A DNA stretch of 64,000 nt, taken from positions 1,054,001 through 1,118,000 of the forward strand of contig NZ_FUIH01000007.1 of assembly GCF_900162695.1 (NCBI RefSeq). Direction: 5' to 3'. The notes beneath the pieces are model-generated. The model was not told the DNA's origin. It did not search any database and worked only from the letters and a program-made list of their open reading frames with translations. The position numbers and the translations under genes were made by a program. This document shows, in pieces, positions 58,741 through 64,000 of this stretch. Source of the DNA: Virgibacillus siamensis (GTDB lineage: Bacteria; Bacillota; Bacilli; Bacillales; Amphibacillaceae). Every line of letters begins with the position of its first letter. Position 1 is the stretch's first letter.

Positions 58741-59622
58741 ATGAATCAATCGATTGCTGTAATCGGCGGGGACGCACGTTACCTGGAGTTACTGCGTCAA
58801 TTGCAGACTTTGACTGATACAACTATTTTTTTAGTTGGGTTTGATAACTTGGAACAAGGATTCACCGGATTGCAACAGACAGATTTTTCCGACTTGGAAC
58901 CGGAAAAACTTGATGCCGTTATACTGCCGATTACCGGTACAGATCGCGAAGGATACGTGGATGCCGCTTTTTCCGATCAAAAAATTAAATTAACGAAAAA
59001 ATGGTTTGAAACATTGAATACGTCAGTACTGATTTTTACAGGAATTACAAATGATTATTTGACAGCGATAACCGATGATTTGGATTTATCACTTATACCG
59101 CTATTCAGCAGGGATGATGTGGCGATTTATAATTCCATTCCAACGGCTGAAGGAACAATCATGATGGTTATCGAGCATACTGATTATACTATTCATTCAT
59201 CACGAGTCATTGTCGTCGGATTTGGAAGAGTGGGAAATACGGTTGCCAATAAATTTTCTGCACTTGGTGCGAAGGTTTCAGTCTGTGCACGAAGTATTAA
59301 AGATTTGGCCAGGATTACTGAAATGGGTCTGACTGCCTTGCCCTTGGATGATCTTGATAAATATACAGATGAATGTGACTTATTAATTAATACAATTCCG
59401 GCACAGGTAGTTCAGAAAGATGCCATTCAACAACTGCCACCGCATGCGCTCATTATTGATCTTGCCTCAAAACCGGGCGGAACCGACTTTAAGTTTGCGG
59501 AACAGCGGGGAATTAAAGCGATTTTGGCACGCAGTCTTCCCGGTATTGTTGCACCAAAAACATCGGGAAAAATATTGGCAGATGTGATTAAACAATTTCT
59601 CGTGAATGAAAGGGGAGCGTAA
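58741..59622 (+). CDS. spoVFA: Dipicolinate synthase subunit A
   Basis: SpoVFA (DpaA) is the dehydrogenase-like subunit that, with SpoVFB, makes dipicolinic acid in the mother cell; the product is stored in the spore core. The 293-residue protein has an N-terminal domain and a Rossmann domain with VVGFGRVGNTVANKFSALGA (about residue 158). The C-terminal LPGIVAPKTSG segment is typical. GGAGG lies about 10 nt before the ATG. It starts the spoVFA-spoVFB-asd-dapG-dapA operon. Confidence 0.96.
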   Translation: MNQSIAVIGGDARYLELLRQLQTLTDTTIFLVGFDNLEQGFTGLQQTDFSDLEPEKLDAVILPITGTDREGYVDAAFSDQKIKLTKKWFETLNTSVLIFTGITNDYLTAITDDLDLSLIPLFSRDDVAIYNSIPTAEGTIMMVIEHTDYTIHSSRVIVVGFGRVGNTVANKFSALGAKVSVCARSIKDLARITEMGLTALPLDDLDKYTDECDLLINTIPAQVVQKDAIQQLPPHALIIDLASKPGGTDFKFAEQRGIKAILARSLPGIVAPKTSGKILADVIKQFLVNERGA

Positions 59623-59623
59623 C

Positions 59624-60229
59624 ATGAAATTAAAAGGAAAGCGGATTGGATTTGGGCTGACAGGATCCCACTGTACTTATGACAAAGTTTTTCCGCAGCT
59701 GGAGCGGCTTATGGAAGAAGGAGCGGAAGTAGTGCCGATCGTAACGTATACTGTACGGACGACGGACACAAAATTCGGGAAAGCAGAAGATCATGTTGCA
59801 AAAGTAGAATCGATTACCGGCAAAAAAGTAATTACAACGATGCCAGATGCGGAACCTCTTGGACCAAAATATCCCTTGGATTGTATGGTAATCGCACCAT
59901 TGACGGGAAACTCACTCAGCAAAATGGCGAATGCATTGACAGATTCGCCGGTTTTAATGGCTGCAAAAGCAACGATGCGAAATCAGGGGCCGGTTGTACT
60001 GGGGATTTCCACTAATGATGCGCTGGGATTAAATGGCGTGAATCTTATGCGACTAATGGCAAGTAAATTTATTTATTTTATCCCGTTCGGGCAGGATGAT
60101 CCGTTTAAAAAACCGAATTCTCTTGTTGCTGACATGGATGCTCTAGTTAAAACAGTGGAGAATGCTCTGGAACATAAACAGGTTCAGCCTGTTATTATCC
60201 CTCATGAATATGATAGTATAGTAACATGA
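59624..60229 (+). CDS. spoVFB: Dipicolinate synthase subunit B
   Basis: SpoVFB (DpaB) is the flavoprotein-like second subunit of dipicolinate synthase. The 201-residue protein begins MKLKGKRIGFGLTGSHCTYD, the flavoprotein fold start, and contains CMVIAPLTGNSLSKMANALTDSPV. ATG 59624 follows AGGGGAGCG; the open frame to 59606 lies within spoVFA. It is 1 bp after the spoVFA stop. Confidence 0.96.
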   Translation: MKLKGKRIGFGLTGSHCTYDKVFPQLERLMEEGAEVVPIVTYTVRTTDTKFGKAEDHVAKVESITGKKVITTMPDAEPLGPKYPLDCMVIAPLTGNSLSKMANALTDSPVLMAAKATMRNQGPVVLGISTNDALGLNGVNLMRLMASKFIYFIPFGQDDPFKKPNSLVADMDALVKTVENALEHKQVQPVIIPHEYDSIVT

Positions 60230-60265
60230 GTATAATCTATTATTTAGAAATGAGGGGTTAACTTA

Positions 60266-61309
60266 ATGGGAAACAATGGATACAATTTCGCGGTAGTCGG
60301 TGCAACCGGCGCCGTAGGGCAAAAGATTTTACAATTATTGGAGAACAAGGATTTGCCGATAAATCAATTAAAACTATTATCATCAGCAAGATCTGCCGGT
60401 AAAAAACTAATATTCAAGAATCAGGAAATAACAGTTGAAGTTGCGGAACCGGATAGTTTTAACGATATTGATATTGCATTATTTTCGGCCGGTGGTTCAA
60501 TATCCAAAAAATTGGCGCCGGAAGCAGTAAAACGAGGTACAGTTGTTGTCGATAACACAAGTGCTTTCCGGATGGATGAAAATGTACCGCTGGTTGTACC
60601 GGAAGTGAATGTGGAAGATATTAAAAAGCATAACGGTATCATCGCGAATCCAAATTGTTCAACGATTCAAATGGTTGCAGCTTTGAAGCCGCTCGACGAG
60701 GCATTTGGTCTGTCACGAATTATTGTCTCAACATATCAGGCAGTTTCAGGGGCTGGAAATCAAGCAAATGAAGAGCTGAAAAACCAGTCCCGGCAATTTT
60801 TGAACAATGATGAAATGAAAGCCGAACTGCTTCCTGTCAAAGGGGATAAGAAACATTTTCCAATTGCGTTTAACGCACTTCCACAGATTGATATGTTTCA
60901 GGATAACGGATATACGTTTGAAGAGATGAAAATGGTTAATGAAACCAAAAAAATTATGCATCTGCCGAAATTACCTGTATCTGCAACCTGTGTTCGTCTT
61001 CCATTCTTCCAGTCACATGCGGAGAGTGTTTATGTTGATGTTGAAAAAGAAGGATTGTCTGCTTCGGATCTGCAAGATGTTTTACGTAAAGCAGAAGGGG
61101 TAATTCTAGAAGATGACCCGTCTAATCAAGTTTATCCGACTCCATTAAGTGCAATGAATAAAGAGGAAGTTTTTGTAGGGCGAATTCGGAAGGATATGGA
61201 CCATGACAAAGGGTTCCATTTATGGGTTGTGTCCGATAATCTGATCAAGGGTGCTGCTTTGAATACAATACAAATTGCAGAACGTTTAATTGAAAATAAA
61301 TGGCTTTAA
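60266..61309 (+). CDS. asd: Aspartate-semialdehyde dehydrogenase
   Basis: Asd reduces aspartyl phosphate to aspartate semialdehyde, the branch point to lysine, diaminopimelate, threonine and methionine. The 347-residue protein shows VVGATGAVGQKIL (residues 10-22), the catalytic cysteine in ANPNCSTIQM (about 131) and the catalytic histidine in VRLPFFQSHAE (about 250). GAGGGG precedes the ATG. It lies in the spoVF operon, as in B. subtilis. Confidence 0.97.
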   Translation: MGNNGYNFAVVGATGAVGQKILQLLENKDLPINQLKLLSSARSAGKKLIFKNQEITVEVAEPDSFNDIDIALFSAGGSISKKLAPEAVKRGTVVVDNTSAFRMDENVPLVVPEVNVEDIKKHNGIIANPNCSTIQMVAALKPLDEAFGLSRIIVSTYQAVSGAGNQANEELKNQSRQFLNNDEMKAELLPVKGDKKHFPIAFNALPQIDMFQDNGYTFEEMKMVNETKKIMHLPKLPVSATCVRLPFFQSHAESVYVDVEKEGLSASDLQDVLRKAEGVILEDDPSNQVYPTPLSAMNKEEVFVGRIRKDMDHDKGFHLWVVSDNLIKGAALNTIQIAERLIENKWL

Positions 61310-61324
61310 AACTGAGGTGTTAGT

Positions 61325-62563
61325 ATGCAGATACTGGTTCAAAAATTTGGCGGAACCTCTGTTCAAACAGAAGAAAACCGTAATCATGTAATAAATCATG
61401 TTAAAAATGCGCTTGTGCAGGATAATAAAGTAGTAGTTGTTGTATCTGCATTGGGAAGAAAACCTGATCCATATGCGACAGATACATTGCTGGAGCTGGT
61501 CGATTTCCCTTCCAATCAAAATTCCAAACGGGAAATTGACCTATTAATGTCATGCGGAGAGACAATTGCGTCTGTTGTCCTGTCCAGCGAGCTTCAGAAA
61601 AAGCATATACGTGCAACTGCTTTGACTGGTGCACAGGCAGGATTTATTACGAATGACGATTTTAATCAGGCCAAAATAAAAGAGGTAAAAACCGAGCGGA
61701 TTCTAAAAGAATTTGAACACCATGATGTCGTCGTTGTCGCCGGTTTTCAGGGACAAACAACTGCCGGTGAAATTACAACAATCGGCCGCGGGGGCAGTGA
61801 TACAACTGCTGCTGCTTTAGGTGCTGCATTAAATGCAGAACAGATTGAAATATTTACCGATGTTAATGGTATTATGACGGCTGATCCGCGAATGGTATCA
61901 TCAGCAAGACCACTTGATGTTGTGACGTACACAGAGATTTGCAACTTGGCATATCAGGGAGCGAAGGTGATTCACCCGCGAGCGGTGGAAATTGCTATGC
62001 AGGCAAAAATACCAATCCGTGTCCGTTCAACATATATGAATGATGAAGGCACATTGGTAACCTCATCCCGTGTACAGGGAAAGGGAAAAGATATTACTGA
62101 CCGGCTGATAACCGGCATCGCACATATGTCTTCCATTACACAAATTAGGATACAAACGAAGGAAGAGGCCCACCGCTTGCAGTCAGAAGTTTTTAAAGCG
62201 ATGGCAGAAGCAGGGATATCTGTGGACTTTATTAATATTTCACCGTCAGGGGTCATATACACTGTTCCGGAAGCCCATACAGAAAAAGCATTGCATATCC
62301 TGGAAACTTTAGGATTTCAACCTGAGATCACAGAGAATTGTGCAAAAGTATCTGCAGTTGGGGCAGGAATGACAGGCGTACCCGGGGTCGCATCTCGAAT
62401 AGTTCAGTCACTGACAAATGCCGGAGTGCAAATATTGCAATCGGCCGACAGTCATACTACGATATGGGTGCTTATTAATGAGAAAGATTTAAATGCAGCT
62501 GTGAATGCACTGCACGATGTTTTTCAGTTAAGCGGCGCCGCCGATGAGTATCCTATTACTTAA
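61325..62563 (+). CDS. dapG: Aspartate kinase I (diaminopimelate-sensitive type)
   Basis: DapG phosphorylates aspartate at the head of the diaminopimelate pathway. The 412-residue protein has the N-terminal kinase domain (QKFGGTSVQ, about residue 5; GRGGSDTTAAAL; FTDVNGIMTADPR) and two C-terminal ACT domains (about 260-410, ITQIRIQTKEEAHR and AVGAGMTGVPGVA). Placement with spoVF points to the isozyme that B. subtilis regulates by meso-diaminopimelate. The ATG follows GAGGTG. Confidence 0.96.
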   Translation: MQILVQKFGGTSVQTEENRNHVINHVKNALVQDNKVVVVVSALGRKPDPYATDTLLELVDFPSNQNSKREIDLLMSCGETIASVVLSSELQKKHIRATALTGAQAGFITNDDFNQAKIKEVKTERILKEFEHHDVVVVAGFQGQTTAGEITTIGRGGSDTTAAALGAALNAEQIEIFTDVNGIMTADPRMVSSARPLDVVTYTEICNLAYQGAKVIHPRAVEIAMQAKIPIRVRSTYMNDEGTLVTSSRVQGKGKDITDRLITGIAHMSSITQIRIQTKEEAHRLQSEVFKAMAEAGISVDFINISPSGVIYTVPEAHTEKALHILETLGFQPEITENCAKVSAVGAGMTGVPGVASRIVQSLTNAGVQILQSADSHTTIWVLINEKDLNAAVNALHDVFQLSGAADEYPIT

Positions 62564-62580
62564 GAGAAGGGTGTAAAGAC

Positions 62581-63447
62581 ATGAATTTTGGAAGAGTCCT
62601 GACAGCTATGGTAACCCCGTTTAATGTAAATGGAGATATCGATTATCAAAAGACTGCTGAACTGATTGAATATCTTTTGGATCATGGAACTGAAGGCTTA
62701 GTTATTGCGGGAACTACAGGGGAATCCCCTACACTGACGAAAGAGGAAAAAATCTCCCTGCTTAACCATACAATAAAGACTGTGAATAAACGTGTTCCGG
62801 TGATTATGGGTACCGGGAGCAATAATACAGCGGCATCCATTTCCCTAACGAAGGAGGCGGAAGCATGCGGTGCAGACGCAATCATGCTTGTTGCCCCTTA
62901 TTATAATAAACCAAGTCAACGAGGGTTATATGAGCATTTTTCGGCAATTGCGAATGAGTCGGCACTTCCGGTGATGCTGTATAACATCCCTGGCAGATCG
63001 GTGGTCAAGATGGATGCTGATACAATTGTTCAGCTAAGTAAAGTGAAAAATATTGTATCTGTAAAAGAAGCGAGCGGAGATCTTGATCTTATATCGGAAG
63101 TAATTGAACGTACCAGTGACGATTTCACGGTATACTCCGGAGAAGACAGCATGACACTGCCATTGCTTGCTGTTGGAGGTGATGGAGTTGTATCTGTGGC
63201 ATCCCACGTCATTGGAAATGAAATGCAGCAGATGGTTGGAGCATTTCTGAATGGTGATGTAAAGCAGGCTGGCGCATTGCATCGTAAATTGCTCCCTGTA
63301 ATGAACGGTTTGTTTGCAGCACCGTCCCCTTCACCGGTAAAAGCTGCGCTTCGTATGAAAGGTGTTGAAACAGGAAGTGTCCGCCTTCCATTGCTTGAAC
63401 TGACCGACGTAGAAAAACAACAGCTTCAAAAAATCCTTACTGTATAA
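62581..63447 (+). CDS. dapA: 4-hydroxy-tetrahydrodipicolinate synthase
   Basis: DapA condenses pyruvate with aspartate semialdehyde, giving the precursor used both for lysine/peptidoglycan and for spore dipicolinate. The 288-residue TIM barrel shows AGTTGESPTL (about residues 41-50), the catalytic tyrosine in LYNIPGR (about 132) and the Schiff-base lysine in SVKEASGD (about 161). GAAGGGTG precedes the ATG. It ends the operon and is followed by a palindromic repeat instead of rnjB. Confidence 0.97.
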   Translation: MNFGRVLTAMVTPFNVNGDIDYQKTAELIEYLLDHGTEGLVIAGTTGESPTLTKEEKISLLNHTIKTVNKRVPVIMGTGSNNTAASISLTKEAEACGADAIMLVAPYYNKPSQRGLYEHFSAIANESALPVMLYNIPGRSVVKMDADTIVQLSKVKNIVSVKEASGDLDLISEVIERTSDDFTVYSGEDSMTLPLLAVGGDGVVSVASHVIGNEMQQMVGAFLNGDVKQAGALHRKLLPVMNGLFAAPSPSPVKAALRMKGVETGSVRLPLLELTDVEKQQLQKILTV

Positions 63448-63452
63448 AGTGT

Positions 63453-63585
63453 GGCTGGGACATATCAAAAGGTGTAATTCAAAAGACGAACAATTAAGAA
63501 ATTAGCGTAGTATATTTCCGGAGCGGTTATCCGCTCCATTTTCTTGTTCGGATTTTTCTTTGGATAATACACTTTTGTCCCGGCC
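63453..63585. repeat. Long imperfect palindromic repeat, short copy after dapA
   Basis: This 133-bp element begins GGCTGGGACA (63453) and ends TGTCCCGGCC (63576-63585). Its left arm (about 56 bp) differs from the copy at 37849 at only about six positions, and the right arms are also alike. The centre is shorter and holds GGAGCGG/CCGCTCC around 63520-63540. A T-rich stretch follows the right end, so it can act as the dapA operon terminator. The gap from dapA to tepA (299 bp) holds nothing else that I can name. Confidence 0.78.
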
Positions 63586-63746
63586 ATTTTTATTTTGCCT
63601 TAATCCGCATGAATCACTCCGTATACGATAATACTAAACTTGATGATCATAAGGCAGTTGAAAGATGATTGCAATTTCCGCTGAAGGCAGGAACAGTTGT
63701 AACGTCTATTTATTGGTGAATGCCTTAAAAAAGGAGTGTTTTCGGC

Positions 63747-64000
63747 ATGGATAAAGAACCATCTAAAAAGGATGATCAGAATCAGGGTGAGGGAAATTCA
63801 TCATCTCTGGTTCAAAAAATTCAGCAGCTTGGACAATCCAATGTACCACAAGCACCAGATTCGAATATTCATGTGTTGTCAATTATCGGTCAAGTGGAAG
63901 GGCATGTGCAGCTTCCGCCACAAAACAAAACTACAAAATATGAACATTTGCTCCCACAATTGATTGCAATCGAACAAAATCCAAAGATTGAAGGGGTTAT
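63747..64000 (+). CDS. tepA: Translocation-enhancing protein TepA (ClpP-like), 3' end cut by the window
   Basis: The first 84 residues of a TepA protein, a ClpP/crotonase-fold protease-like protein that B. subtilis needs for secretion of some exported proteins and for germination. After a charged N-terminus (MDKEPSKKDDQNQGEG) the conserved part follows: LVQKIQQLGQSNVPQ, GQVEGHVQLPPQNKTTKYEHLLPQL and IEQNPKIEGV. A strong AAAAAGGAGTG lies 8 nt before ATG 63747. An overlapping frame starting at 63736 is a shadow. Confidence 0.92.
   Translation, partial: MDKEPSKKDDQNQGEGNSSSLVQKIQQLGQSNVPQAPDSNIHVLSIIGQVEGHVQLPPQNKTTKYEHLLPQLIAIEQNPKIEGV

Noticed and set aside
63736..63963. Frame overlapping the tepA start
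   Set aside because: The +1-shifted frame starting at 63747 matches TepA from its first residues and has the ribosome binding site.
1..64000. CRISPR arrays, tRNA or rRNA genes, transposases, prophage genes
   Set aside because: I looked for regularly spaced repeats, tRNA-like cloverleaf sequences and recombinase genes. The only recombinase is the housekeeping XerC, and none of the others was seen.

Overview
The window is a stretch of chromosome from a low-GC, endospore-forming Gram-positive bacterium of the family Bacillaceae. Gene content and order follow Bacillus subtilis from fakA (yloV) to tepA almost step by step. The protein sequences and intergenic repeats look more like the Oceanobacillus/Virgibacillus/Lentibacillus group than B. 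subtilis itself; that narrower placement is inference. Nearly all genes lie on the + strand. There is no tRNA, rRNA, CRISPR array, prophage or transposase gene.

Layout. 1-4.2 kb: the 3' part of fakA, then two - strand genes not found here in B. subtilis (an NCS2 purine-type permease and a DUF2252 protein). 4.2-12.4 kb: sdaAB-sdaAA, recG, the lipid operon fapR-plsX-fabD-fabG-acpP behind a FapR-type operator, and rnc. 12.4-19.2 kb: a small DUF1128 gene (-), smc, ftsY, ylxM and ffh (chromosome organisation and protein targeting). 19.3-24.6 kb: rpsP-khpA-ylqD-rimM-trmD, rplS with its leader, lepB, rbgA and rnhB. 24.7-34.4 kb: sucCD, dprA, topA, an unrecognised small gene, xerC, clpQ, clpY and codY. 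34.5-45.7 kb: rpsB-tsf-pyrH-frr, a repeat element, uppS-cdsA-rasP and polC. 45.7-53.3 kb: the rimP-nusA-rnpM-ylxQ-infB-ylxP-rbfA-truB-ribF translation cluster and rpsO. 53.4-58.2 kb: pnp, ylxY, mlpA and ymxH. 58.2-64 kb: a structured repeat, the dipicolinate/diaminopimelate operon spoVFA-spoVFB-asd-dapG-dapA behind a sigma-K-like promoter, a second repeat and the start of tepA.

How it works together. Most genes are housekeeping: translation and ribosome assembly, fatty acid and phospholipid precursors, DNA replication and repair, secretion, the isoprenoid carrier lipid, and nutrient sensing by CodY. The last operon feeds aspartate into lysine, peptidoglycan and spore dipicolinate.

What stands out is mostly non-coding or missing. 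(1) A roughly 300-bp element before spoVFA holds two tandem copies of a two-hairpin module, with identical junctions and loop but compensating stem changes. (2) Two copies of a long imperfect palindrome with GGCTGGGACA/TGTCCCGGCC ends follow frr and dapA. (3) The rpsB leader has mutually exclusive pairings touching the Shine-Dalgarno sequence. (4) The rimP-nusA leader has a promoter followed by two terminator-like hairpins. (5) xerC is preceded by four promoter-like hexamer pairs and a short direct repeat. (6) A Fur-box-like palindrome lies before uppS. (7) Several genes expected from B. subtilis synteny are absent from their usual places: trmFO, the fla/che cluster, ylqG/ylqH, dxr, proS and rnjB.
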